DNA of 6,464 nucleotides from Oscillospiraceae bacterium. Lineage in GTDB: Bacteria > Bacillota > Clostridia > Oscillospirales > Ruminococcaceae. Under the pieces are notes generated by a model, which was given only the letters and a program-made list of their open reading frames with translations, searched no databases and was not told the origin of the DNA. The translations under genes and the position numbers were made by a program. Each line of letters begins with the position of its first letter. Position 1 is the stretch's first letter. Below, piece after piece: positions 1 to 5,353 of this stretch. The stretch covers positions 1-6,464 of the forward strand of contig JAFYEQ010000190.1 in the NCBI GenBank assembly GCA_017544185.1. Direction: 5' to 3'.

Positions 1-1431
1 CAGCTTCAGCTCTTCGTCCGACCCGTCGGGGAGGAGCCCCGAGAGCATCTTGAAGTTGGGCGTATTGATGATGAGGTACTCGCCCTGGATGTATCCCGTG
101 CTGCCGTCCAGCTGTACGCCGATGCCCGGCATCACCGCACGGAGCCCTTCCGTGATCTGCTGCCATTCCTGTATCAGCTGCAGTCCTCTGGGAGCCACCT
201 CGAAGCGGTCCTTGGGAGTGATCCTCTTGGGAGGAACCGCGGCCGCCCCCTGACTGAGACGTCTCTCCAGTGCGTCGATACGCGCATCCACCTTGCTCAG
301 CACACCGCTCATATCGGGCATCGCCTGTGATGTCTGAGCGGATGCGGAGGGTATATCCGAGCAGAGACGTATTATGCACATCTCCATATCTATGCGCTTT
401 GATACGCTGCCGCGCATCTTGCCCGTACATTCGCCCAGCGCGTCTATCACCGCCATGATCCTGTCGGGAGACATCTTGGCCGCCGTCTCACGCAGTATCT
501 CCAGCTCGCTGGGCAGGCAAATGACTATGCCCATCCTGTCGGGAGCCGCAGCCGCTATGAGCACGTTCCGAAACTGCAGTATCAGCTCCTCGCAGAGCCT
601 CTGCATGTCCTTGGAATGACTGTACAGATCGTTTATTATATCCAGTCCTTTGGGTATATCCTTATCTGCCACCGCAGCCACGAGGGAGAACAGATGCCCC
701 CGCCCCGCTATGCCCGTAGCCTCGGACACCGTGTCTATGGTGATGTCCTCGGAGAAGGCGATGCAGCGGTCGAGTATGCTCAGCGCGTCGCGCATACCGC
801 CGTCAGCGGTCTTTGCGATGAGCTCGGCAGGCTCCTCGGCGATCTTGATGCCCTCCGCCTCGCATACGCTCATGATCCTTGCGGCTATGTCCTCCGTGCG
901 GATGCGCATGAAGTCGAACCGCTGGCAGCGGGAGAGTATGGTGGGCAGTACCTTGTGGAGCTCCGTGGTCGCCATGATGAACTTGACGTGCTCGGGGGGC
1001 TCCTCGATTATCTTGAGAAGTGCATTGAATGCGTCCTTGGACAGCATATGCACCTCATCGATGATATATATCTTGTACTTGCATCGCTCGGGCGTGTAAA
1101 GAGCCGCCTCACGCAGCTCTCTCGCATCATCCACACTGCCGTTGGAGGCGGCATCTATCTCGATGATGTCGGAGAGGGCGAACTCATCGGCAGCCCTGCA
1201 TATCTCGCACTCGTTGCACGGATCCCCGTTCACCGCAGACTCACAGCAGAGAGCCTTGGCGAAGATACGTGCGCAGGTGGTCTTGCCCGTGCCCCTCGAT
1301 CCCGTGAACAGATATGCATGAGCGGTCTTGCCCGTGACGATCTGGTTGCGCAGGGTATTGGTGATATGGGGCTGGGATATGACATCGGTGAAGGTGGCTG
1401 GACGGTATTTCCTGTACAATGCCTGATACAC
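1..1431 (-). CDS. dnaX: DNA polymerase III subunit gamma/tau (clamp loader ATPase), 3' end outside the window
   Basis: This is the clamp-loader motor that opens the sliding clamp and loads it on primed DNA; tau also bridges polymerase and helicase. The visible 477 codons have no stop. The N-terminus MYQALYRKYRP is the family signature. Walker A is at about 44-51 (GSRGTGKT), the zinc-binding cysteines are C63, C72, C75 and C78, and Walker B is at 121-128 (IYIIDEVH). The SRC motif with the arginine finger is at 167-169 and the sensor-2 GGMRDAL at 211-217. Domain III ends near 357. A Ser/Ala/Pro linker with a short coiled-coil-like stretch (378-392) follows, then the start of a tau-type C-terminal domain. 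The start is GTG: an in-frame TGA lies five codons upstream, and AGAGG sits 8 nt before this GTG. The gene follows ffs with no promoter of its own that I can see. Any gamma/tau frameshift site would lie outside the window. Confidence 0.96.
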   Translation of the reverse strand, partial: MYQALYRKYRPATFTDVISQPHITNTLRNQIVTGKTAHAYLFTGSRGTGKTTCARIFAKALCCESAVNGDPCNECEICRAADEFALSDIIEIDAASNGSVDDARELREAALYTPERCKYKIYIIDEVHMLSKDAFNALLKIIEEPPEHVKFIMATTELHKVLPTILSRCQRFDFMRIRTEDIAARIMSVCEAEGIKIAEEPAELIAKTADGGMRDALSILDRCIAFSEDITIDTVSEATGIAGRGHLFSLVAAVADKDIPKGLDIINDLYSHSKDMQRLCEELILQFRNVLIAAAAPDRMGIVICLPSELEILRETAAKMSPDRIMAVIDALGECTGKMRGSVSKRIDMEMCIIRLCSDIPSASAQTSQAMPDMSGVLSKVDARIDALERRLSQGAAAVPPKRITPKDRFEVAPRGLQLIQEWQQITEGLRAVMPGIGVQLDGSTGYIQGEYLIINTPNFKMLSGLLPDGSDEELKL

Positions 1432-1439
1432 CGCTATCA

Positions 1440-1444
1440 CCTCT
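1440..1444 (-). promoter_or_regulatory. Ribosome-binding site that sets the dnaX GTG start
   Basis: On the minus strand AGAGG lies 8 nt before the GTG at 1431-1429. A second in-frame GTG three codons upstream overlaps this site, so it is not a sensible start. No in-frame ATG is available at the N-terminus, which explains why an ATG-only gene search would miss or shorten dnaX. Confidence 0.75.
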
Positions 1445-1451
1445 CACAGTC

Positions 1452-1464
1452 AAAAAACGATCCG
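1452..1464 (-). terminator. Intrinsic terminator at the 3' end of ffs
   Basis: The 3' arm of the SRP RNA closing stem (1459-1482) is followed on the minus strand by six T residues (1457-1452). The outer stem (GATCCG at 1586-1581 pairing with 1464-1459) extends the normal SRP RNA stem, so the RNA's own closing helix seems to serve as the terminator hairpin. The dnaX ribosome-binding site begins only 7 nt further on, so dnaX expression would need read-through. Confidence 0.6.
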
Positions 1465-1470
1465 GTACAT

Positions 1471-1574
1471 AGGTGTGCAGGCTTGCTGCGGCACACGAAA
1501 CGTACCGCTTAATGCTGCTCGGTTCCCCGCCTGACATGGTTCACGGTGTTTTGTTGCACAGGGCCCGCACACCT
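1471..1574 (-). ncRNA. ffs: Signal recognition particle RNA, small bacterial type (4.5S/scRNA)
   Basis: This RNA pairs with Ffh (SRP54) to target nascent membrane and secreted proteins to FtsY. The minus strand carries the conserved domain IV core: GTCAGG, then a CGG-GGAA-CCG hairpin with a GGAA tetraloop (plus 1523-1526), then AGCAGC. The 5' strand 1574-1563 pairs with the 3' strand 1471-1482, with one G-U wobble. The helix continues outward to 1586/1459 with a single A-C mismatch and another G-U. The core given here is about 104 nt; the primary transcript probably spans about 1600-1452. There is no room for an Alu domain, so it is the short form without helices 1-4. Its place upstream of dnaX matches Bacillus and other Firmicutes. 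Exact mature ends cannot be read from sequence alone. Confidence 0.93.
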
Positions 1575-1606
1575 ATATATCGGATCAGATCCAAATTGAT
1601 ATATAC

Positions 1607-1635
1607 ATTATACCACACCCGCTCCAAAAAATCAA
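1607..1635 (-). promoter_or_regulatory. Sigma-A promoter of ffs (probably also dnaX)
   Basis: On the minus strand TTGATT (1635-1630), a 17-bp spacer and a perfect TATAAT (1612-1607) are preceded by TGTGG, giving an extended -10 element. Predicted transcription start is near 1600, about 14 nt before the SRP RNA stem. It is the only convincing promoter between the sugar transferase gene and dnaX. Confidence 0.85.
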
Positions 1636-1666
1636 TACCTTTTCAAGAAATTTTTTTGCGGGTGTG
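1614..1666. repeat. 9-bp perfect inverted repeat spanning the ffs promoter -35 region
   Basis: CACACCCGC (1614-1622) and GCGGGTGTG (1658-1666) are exact inverted copies, 35 bp apart. One arm lies in the -10/-35 spacer of ffs and the other between the -35 element and the sugar transferase stop codon. An A-run and a T-run inside the arms (1626-1631, 1651-1657) could extend the pairing. It might end the upstream transcript or be a paired protein site; no T-run follows the stem, so a standard terminator is not clear. Confidence 0.6.
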
Positions 1667-1676
1667 TCATGATGTA

Positions 1677-3026
1677 TCACTCCTCTTCCTTCACGCCCTC
1701 GGTGCTCTCAGGCAGGAAGAGTATCTTCACGGTCATCAGCATCAGCTTGAAGTCCAGCAGCAGCGACCAGTTCTCGATGTACATCAGATCCAGGCGCAGC
1801 TTATCGTAGGGCGTGGTGTTGTACTTGCCCATGACCTGTGCATACCCTGTGAGCCCCGCCTTGACGCGCAGGCGGTAGGAGAACTCGGGCATGAGCTCCT
1901 CGTTCTTCGCGGCCAGCTCGGGACGCTCGGGACGGGGGCCTACTATGGACATATCTCCCTTGATGATGTTTATCAGCTGGGGCAGCTCGTCTATCCTGAG
2001 CTGACGGATCACTTTGCCCACAGGTGTTATGCGCGGGTCGTTCTCCGACGCAAGGATCGCTCCGGCCTTCTCCGCATCCACGATCATACTGCGGAACTTA
2101 TACAGCTTGAACACGCGGGCGTCCTTGGTATACCGCTCTTGTGCATAGAACACGGGGCCCCTGTCGTAGGCCTTGATGCATATAGCCGTGATAAGCATGA
2201 AGGGCGACGCTATCACCAGCGCGATCGTCGCCAGGATCAGGTCGCATATCCTTTTGAAAAACTGGCCCTCCAGCGGCAGGTCGTCGTTCTTGCACACCAC
2301 GAGGGGCGTATCCATCAGATGGATCTCCTCTCCGCCGCGTATGATGATATCGGTGATCTTGGGTACGATGTATACCCTCTTATGGCGGTCGTAGCACGCC
2401 TTGATGATATCGTTCTTCAGCTGACCGGGGATATCGCATATGATAGCCGCGTCGTACTCGTCTATGGCTGAGGATATCTCCTCCGTGCCCTCATCGGCGT
2501 TCACCGCCTTGCACACCAAAAACCGCTTGTCATGCCGCGCCATCTTCTTCACGACCGACACCGCCTGACGGCTGCCGTATATCATCACCATGCGCCTTGC
2601 GGGGAACAGTCTCCCGTGGAGCGCATCTGCTGCAAAGGTCCATATCACCGCGCACACGATCTGTATCCCCACCGCGGCCAACAATGGCAAAGGGGTAGGC
2701 ACAGATCTCTGCAGCAGCGCGATCTGCGCATAGGTGACGCCGTTGGAGAACAGGAGCATCAGCACCTGAGAATATATCACCGACGCCTTCGACTGGCTCC
2801 CCACCTTGAAGGAATTATATGTCCCCGCGAAGAGCATTATCAGTACCAGATAGACGAAGAGTATCAGCATATTGCCCTTCCATCCGATATGGTCTGTGGT
2901 GATCCTGTCGGTGGCAAGGACTTTATTGTAGTATTTTTCCCATACATACATGTATATGCCGCTGTACAGCGCTGTGAGCAGCAGATACATGCCATGCATG
3001 ATGAGCTTTCGGGTATTATGTGCCAT
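1677..3026 (-). CDS. Exopolysaccharide-initiating polyprenyl-phosphate sugar-1-phosphate transferase (WcaJ/WbaP-like)
   Basis: A polytopic phosphoglycosyl transferase that moves a sugar-1-phosphate from a UDP-sugar onto undecaprenyl phosphate, the first committed step of capsule or exopolysaccharide repeat-unit assembly. The 449 residues fit the long WbaP-type architecture. Membrane segments lie near 11-29, 52-70, 83-104 and 114-134; a Rossmann-like regulatory domain follows at about 145-225. The C-terminal bacterial sugar transferase domain (about 255-440) has a membrane-associated helix (258-283), KFRSM (310-314), the Asp-Glu catalytic pair in RIDELPQL (D346, E347), GDMSIVGPRPERPE (357-370) and GLTGYAQV (391-398). 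The ATG follows AAGGG with a 7-nt spacer. No other glycosyltransferase or Wzx/Wzy gene lies next to it, so the sugar and the polymer cannot be named from context. The ffs promoter lies just after its stop codon. Confidence 0.93.
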   Translation of the reverse strand: MAHNTRKLIMHGMYLLLTALYSGIYMYVWEKYYNKVLATDRITTDHIGWKGNMLILFVYLVLIMLFAGTYNSFKVGSQSKASVIYSQVLMLLFSNGVTYAQIALLQRSVPTPLPLLAAVGIQIVCAVIWTFAADALHGRLFPARRMVMIYGSRQAVSVVKKMARHDKRFLVCKAVNADEGTEEISSAIDEYDAAIICDIPGQLKNDIIKACYDRHKRVYIVPKITDIIIRGGEEIHLMDTPLVVCKNDDLPLEGQFFKRICDLILATIALVIASPFMLITAICIKAYDRGPVFYAQERYTKDARVFKLYKFRSMIVDAEKAGAILASENDPRITPVGKVIRQLRIDELPQLINIIKGDMSIVGPRPERPELAAKNEELMPEFSYRLRVKAGLTGYAQVMGKYNTTPYDKLRLDLMYIENWSLLLDFKLMLMTVKILFLPESTEGVKEEE

Positions 3027-3040
3027 GGTGCATCCCTTAT

Positions 3041-3065
3041 CCGTATCATATTTACAGTGATACGG
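3041..3065. promoter_or_regulatory. Palindromic operator candidate at the sugar transferase transcription start
   Basis: CCGTATCA (3041-3048) and TGATACGG (3058-3065) form a perfect 8-bp inverted repeat with a 9-bp AT-rich centre. It begins 2 bp downstream of the -10 element, covers the predicted start site near 3061 and ends 2 bp before the AAGGG ribosome-binding site. That placement suits a repressor dimer site. Because transcription would start inside one arm, an RNA hairpin is less likely than a DNA operator. Confidence 0.55.
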
Positions 3066-3067
3066 TA

Positions 3068-3096
3068 ATTATACCACGATCCTCCTCATATGTCAA
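3068..3096 (-). promoter_or_regulatory. Consensus sigma-A promoter of the sugar transferase gene
   Basis: On the minus strand a perfect TTGACA (3096-3091), a 17-bp spacer and a perfect TATAAT (3073-3068) are present, with TG one base before the -10 element. Such a strong basal promoter fits control by a repressor at the adjacent palindrome. Predicted start is near 3061, giving a leader of about 35 nt. Confidence 0.88.
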
Positions 3097-3101
3097 GCCG
3101 G

Positions 3102-3116
3102 GCGGGCGGTGCCCGC
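3102..3116. repeat. GC-rich palindrome (GCGGGC-ggt-GCCCGC)
   Basis: A 6-bp perfect stem with a 3-base loop, just upstream of the sugar transferase -35 element. It shares the GGCGGGCGG lead-in with the larger palindrome at 3190-3209. No T-run follows on either strand, so it is not an evident terminator. Confidence 0.5.
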
Positions 3117-3189
3117 ACCCATCTCGCTGATATTTGCCTGAGGGACCTCTCATCTGTGGCTCGGTAACTTTTATTTATAACACGGGGCG

Positions 3190-3209
3190 GGCGGGGGCTT
3201 GCCCCCGCC
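3190..3209. repeat. Strong GC palindrome (GGCGGGGGC-tt-GCCCCCGCC)
   Basis: Arms 3190-3198 and 3201-3209 are perfect 9-bp inverted copies around TT; physically this would be an 8-bp stem with a CTTG loop. It follows an AT-rich patch (3167-3180). No T-run follows on either strand, so it looks like a REP-type repeat rather than a terminator. Confidence 0.65.
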
Positions 3210-3256
3210 GCTCCAACATCCCCTACCGCCGGAAGCGGGAACGGCTCTATCTGTAT

Positions 3257-3278
3257 GGGCGCACCTATGTGTGCGCCC
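3257..3278. repeat. Palindrome (GGGCGCAC-ctatgt-GTGCGCCC)
   Basis: A perfect 8-bp stem with a 6-base loop. The next bases (CCATCACAATATA) contain no T-run on the plus strand, and the minus-strand exit is also without one. The form is typical of short dispersed palindromic repeats. Confidence 0.6.
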
Positions 3279-3303
3279 CATCACAATATACCGTCCCCCG
3301 CCA

Positions 3304-3321
3304 TCTCAACTCTCAACTCTC
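3304..3321. repeat. Tandem 7-base repeat (TCTCAAC x2.5)
   Basis: Two full copies of TCTCAAC (3304-3310, 3311-3317) and a partial third. The minus strand reads as GAGAGTTGAGAGTTGAGA. It lies just before a second CT-rich direct repeat and may belong to the same element. Confidence 0.55.
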
Positions 3322-3329
3322 CTACGGGT

Positions 3330-3355
3330 CCTAACTCCTGATCCCTAACTCCTGA
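3330..3355. repeat. 12-bp direct repeat, period 14 (CCTAACTCCTGA)
   Basis: Identical copies of CCTAACTCCTGA at 3330-3341 and 3344-3355 are separated by two bases. They adjoin the tail of the terminator of the helix-turn-helix gene. Confidence 0.65.
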
Positions 3356-3392
3356 CTAATAAAGCGCCGAACGCTCCTGCGCGTCCGACGCT
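3356..3392 (-). terminator. Intrinsic terminator of the membrane helix-turn-helix gene
   Basis: On the minus strand AGCGTCGGACGC (3392-3381) pairs with GCGTTCGGCGCT (3374-3363) across a 6-base loop: 12 pairs including two G-U wobbles. TTTATTAG follows. The wobbles become C-A mismatches on the other strand, so it is oriented for minus-strand transcription. It starts 23 nt after the stop codon at 3416. Confidence 0.75.
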
Positions 3393-3415
3393 CTGATCAT
3401 ACGATAGCGGATAGT

Positions 3416-3838
3416 CTATTCCGACTTTTCCTGATCCATATATCTGCGGTATGCCTCCTCTGCGAAGAAGTCATCCAGCTCGCCCAGCGATATGATATAG
3501 TCATCGCCGTTCTTGATATACTCATCTATCCTGCCGTCCTCTATGGCCGCCTTGATCTGCTTGGTGCTCATGTTGAGGTACTCCGCAGCCTCCGCCGTGC
3601 CAACGTACTTCTTTCCGGCGGGAGAACGCACAGTGAGCTCCGAGGGAGCGGTATAGGACGACTTGAAGTCCTGCTTCTCTATGGCCGCGGTCAGCTTCTT
3701 GACCGAGCCGCTCACCGCCGAGCCGGCGATGATAGTACATATACCAAGTATCAGCGACGATATTATGAGAGCACCGCCCATCCCAACGCTCTTGACGGAC
3801 GGGGAGACCTTACGGCTCTGCGGACGACTGTTTTCCAT
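3416..3838 (-). CDS. Unrecognised protein: one membrane helix plus excisionase-like helix-turn-helix
   Basis: I do not recognise a named gene. The 140-residue product has a basic N-terminus (R5, R9, K10, K16), one hydrophobic helix at about 19-41 rich in Gly/Ile/Leu, a polar linker (42-75), and a C-terminal domain at about 77-125. That domain starts YVGTAEAAEYLNMSTKQIKA and continues to a YIKNGDDYIISLGELDDFF region, the pattern of excisionase/MerR-like helix-turn-helix domains (helix, turn, helix, then a small wing). The tail is acidic and charged. The ATG at 3838 is chosen because GGGAGG lies 7 nt upstream; a longer reading frame from 3877 would place that site inside the gene. It has its own promoter and terminator, so it is monocistronic. 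A membrane-tethered regulator is one reading. If the domain faces outside, DNA binding is excluded and the fold serves something else. Confidence 0.82.
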   Translation of the reverse strand: MENSRPQSRKVSPSVKSVGMGGALIISSLILGICTIIAGSAVSGSVKKLTAAIEKQDFKSSYTAPSELTVRSPAGKKYVGTAEAAEYLNMSTKQIKAAIEDGRIDEYIKNGDDYIISLGELDDFFAEEAYRRYMDQEKSE

Positions 3839-3845
3839 GAACATA

Positions 3846-3851
3846 CCTCCC
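3846..3851 (-). promoter_or_regulatory. Ribosome-binding site that sets the start at 3838
   Basis: GGGAGG on the minus strand lies 7 nt before the ATG at 3838 but only 1 nt before an in-frame ATG at 3844, and downstream of the ATG at 3877. Only the 3838 start has normal spacing. Confidence 0.8.
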
Positions 3852-3886
3852 GGACATCGGCAACGATCGGATATCATACTGTGTAT

Positions 3887-3915
3887 ATTATACTATATCG
3901 TAAAGAAAATGTCAA
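3887..3915 (-). promoter_or_regulatory. Consensus sigma-A promoter of the helix-turn-helix gene
   Basis: Perfect TTGACA (3915-3910), 17-bp spacer and perfect TATAAT (3892-3887) on the minus strand. Predicted start is near 3880, giving a leader of about 42 nt. It confirms that the ATG at 3877 is not the working start, since that would leave almost no leader. No TG extension is present, unlike the other promoters in the window. Confidence 0.88.
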
Positions 3916-3976
3916 CACGATCTTACGAATTTTGCAATATACAGTATCCTATCAGCAATTACTGGTCAGTATGCTC

Positions 3977-5230
3977 TTACAGTCCCTTGTTGAGATATGC
4001 CTCCTGCTCGGGAGTCAGCGAGTCTATGGTGTATCCCCACGCAGCCAGCTTGCGCTGTGCGATCTTCAGATCCACCTCGCGGGGGACGTCTATGATCATC
4101 TTATCCGACTTGCCTCTGTTTTCTGCCAGATACGCAGCGCTCATAGCCTGCACTGCGAAGGACATATCCATGATCTCGGCAGGATGGCCGTCGCCTGCAG
4201 CAAGATTTACAAGCCTTCCTTCTGCTATGACGAAGATGGTCCTGCCACCGGGGAGCTCATAGCCTATTATATTATTGCGTGCCTCGTAGGAGCGCACCGC
4301 ATTGGCACGGAGCCACGCCACGTCCACCTCGCAGTCGAAGTGTCCCGCGTTGCAGCATATAGCGCCGTCGCGCATATTATTGAACGCCTCTGCGGTGATG
4401 ACGCCCTCGCAACCCGTCACCGTCACGAAGAAGTCGCCGTACTTGGCAGCCTCGTTCATGGGCATCACGCTGAAACCGTCCATGACAGCCTCTATGGCCT
4501 TGATCGGGTCTACCTCGGTGACTATGACCTCAGCGCCCAGTCCCTTGGCACGCATAGCCACGCCCTTGCCGCACCAGCCGTAGCCCGCAACGACTACCTT
4601 CTTGCCTGCCACGATCAGATTGGTGGTCCTGTTTATGCCGTCCCATACCGACTGTCCCGTACCGTAGCGGTTATCGAAGAGATGCTTGCAGTCGGCGTTG
4701 TTCACCAGCACCATAGGGAACTTCAGCTCCCCTGCCCTGTCCATGGCACGCAGTCTGATTATGCCCGTAGTGGTCTCCTCACAGCCGCCTATCACGCCGT
4801 CTATGAGCTGGGGGTACTCGGTATGTATCATATGCACCAGATCGCCGCCGTCATCTATGATGATGTTGGGAGCAGCGGATACCACTGCGGATATATGGCG
4901 GTGATACTCCTCATCCGTAGCGCCGTGCCATGCGAACACCTCCATGCCCTTATCCTCGCCGCCGTGTACGAGGGCAGCTGCCACATCGTCCTGAGTGGAC
5001 AGCGGGTTGGAGCCCGTGACATACATCTCCGCGCCGCCTGCCTGCAGCACTCTGCAAAGGTATGCGGTCTTAGCCTCCAGATGCACCGACAGCGCTATCC
5101 GCAGCCCCGCGAAGGGCTTGGTCTCGCTGAATTCCTTCTTGATGGAGCGGAGCAGGGGCATGTTCCTCTCCACCCAAAGTATCTTCCTCTCGCCGCTCTC
5201 ATAGAGACCGGCGTCACGTATCTCAGACAT
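3977..5230 (-). CDS. ahcY: S-adenosylhomocysteine hydrolase family enzyme (possible S-inosylhomocysteine hydrolase)
   Basis: A cytosolic NAD-dependent enzyme that splits SAH (or its deaminated form) to homocysteine and a nucleoside, relieving methyltransferase inhibition. Family residues are in place: H50, D126 in DDGGD, E152 and T153 in EETTTG, K182, D186 and N187, the NAD motif GYGWCGKG (216-223), E239 for the NAD ribose, H297 in GHFD and H349 in GDGHP. At 417 residues it is the short form, ending YLNKGL without the C-terminal Lys/Tyr tail that closes over NAD in the long eukaryotic-type enzymes. The purine loop reads HLEAKTA, so positions equivalent to human Thr57 and Glu59 are Glu52 and Lys54. 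The ATG follows GGAGG by 6 nt. It lies 123 bp after an SAH/MTA deaminase gene and has its own promoter. Family certainty is very high; choice of substrate is open. Confidence 0.96.
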   Translation of the reverse strand: MSEIRDAGLYESGERKILWVERNMPLLRSIKKEFSETKPFAGLRIALSVHLEAKTAYLCRVLQAGGAEMYVTGSNPLSTQDDVAAALVHGGEDKGMEVFAWHGATDEEYHRHISAVVSAAPNIIIDDGGDLVHMIHTEYPQLIDGVIGGCEETTTGIIRLRAMDRAGELKFPMVLVNNADCKHLFDNRYGTGQSVWDGINRTTNLIVAGKKVVVAGYGWCGKGVAMRAKGLGAEVIVTEVDPIKAIEAVMDGFSVMPMNEAAKYGDFFVTVTGCEGVITAEAFNNMRDGAICCNAGHFDCEVDVAWLRANAVRSYEARNNIIGYELPGGRTIFVIAEGRLVNLAAGDGHPAEIMDMSFAVQAMSAAYLAENRGKSDKMIIDVPREVDLKIAQRKLAAWGYTIDSLTPEQEAYLNKGL

Positions 5231-5265
5231 ATGTATCCTCCGTTATCATCAGGTATAGCATATCT

Positions 5266-5295
5266 ATCATACCACATCGGTACGGCCCGTGTCAA
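5266..5295 (-). promoter_or_regulatory. Promoter of ahcY
   Basis: On the minus strand a perfect TTGACA (5295-5290), an 18-bp spacer and TATGAT (5271-5266) with an upstream TGTGG extended -10 element. Predicted start is near 5259, so the leader is only about 29 nt, too short for a SAM or SAH riboswitch. Confidence 0.75.
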
Positions 5296-5310
5296 TATGC
5301 TGTGCTATAC

Positions 5311-5353
5311 AAAAAAGCTGTTGTCCGTACAAGGATCTGTCTTTTGCCTTGTA
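5311..5353 (-). terminator. Weak terminator-like hairpin after the deaminase gene
   Basis: Directly after the stop codon, TACAAGG (5353-5347) pairs with CCTTGTA (5334-5328) across a 12-base loop. A run of six T residues (5316-5311) comes 11 nt after the stem. The distance makes it a poor intrinsic terminator, so read-through into ahcY is plausible. Confidence 0.35.

Larger units (their letters stand above)
3097..3362. other. Gene-free intergenic stretch made of palindromes and short repeats
   Basis: No reading frame here has a convincing start, ribosome-binding site or recognisable product on either strand. The stretch lies between the sugar transferase promoter and the terminator of the upstream gene. 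It holds three GC-rich hairpins (3102-3116, 3190-3209, 3257-3278) and two tracts of short direct repeats (3304-3321, 3330-3355). Composition alternates between GC-rich palindromes and pyrimidine-rich CT/AACTC tracts, unlike the flanking coding DNA. It resembles the dispersed extragenic repeats common in Clostridia, but copy number cannot be judged from one window. Confidence 0.6.

Noticed and set aside
1241..1537. 98-codon minus-strand frame covering the dnaX start and ffs
   Set aside because: It runs through the SRP RNA and then out of frame through the dnaX N-terminus, so it is a shadow of both.
616..2471. Long plus-strand open frames of 298 and 332 codons (616-1512 and 1473-2471)
   Set aside because: They lie antisense to dnaX, ffs and the sugar transferase gene, have no ribosome-binding site of note, and give no recognisable protein.
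3190..3278. Rho-independent terminators at the GC palindromes
   Set aside because: No T-run follows either palindrome on either strand, and a proper terminator already exists for the upstream gene at 3356-3392.
3304..3355. CRISPR array or origin iterons
   Set aside because: The units are only 7 and 12 bases, have no unique spacers of uniform length, and have only two copies each.
3839..3877. N-terminal extension of the helix-turn-helix protein (13 extra codons)
   Set aside because: The GGGAGG ribosome-binding site lies inside this extension, and the mapped promoter would leave only a few nucleotides of leader before an ATG at 3877.
3958..3976. Terminator after ahcY
   Set aside because: The only dyad is TACTG-gt-CAGTA with a 2-base centre and no T-run, too weak to call.
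5231..5353. SAH or SAM riboswitch upstream of ahcY
   Set aside because: A good promoter at 5266-5295 leaves only about 29 nt of leader, and no conserved riboswitch core is visible in the gap.
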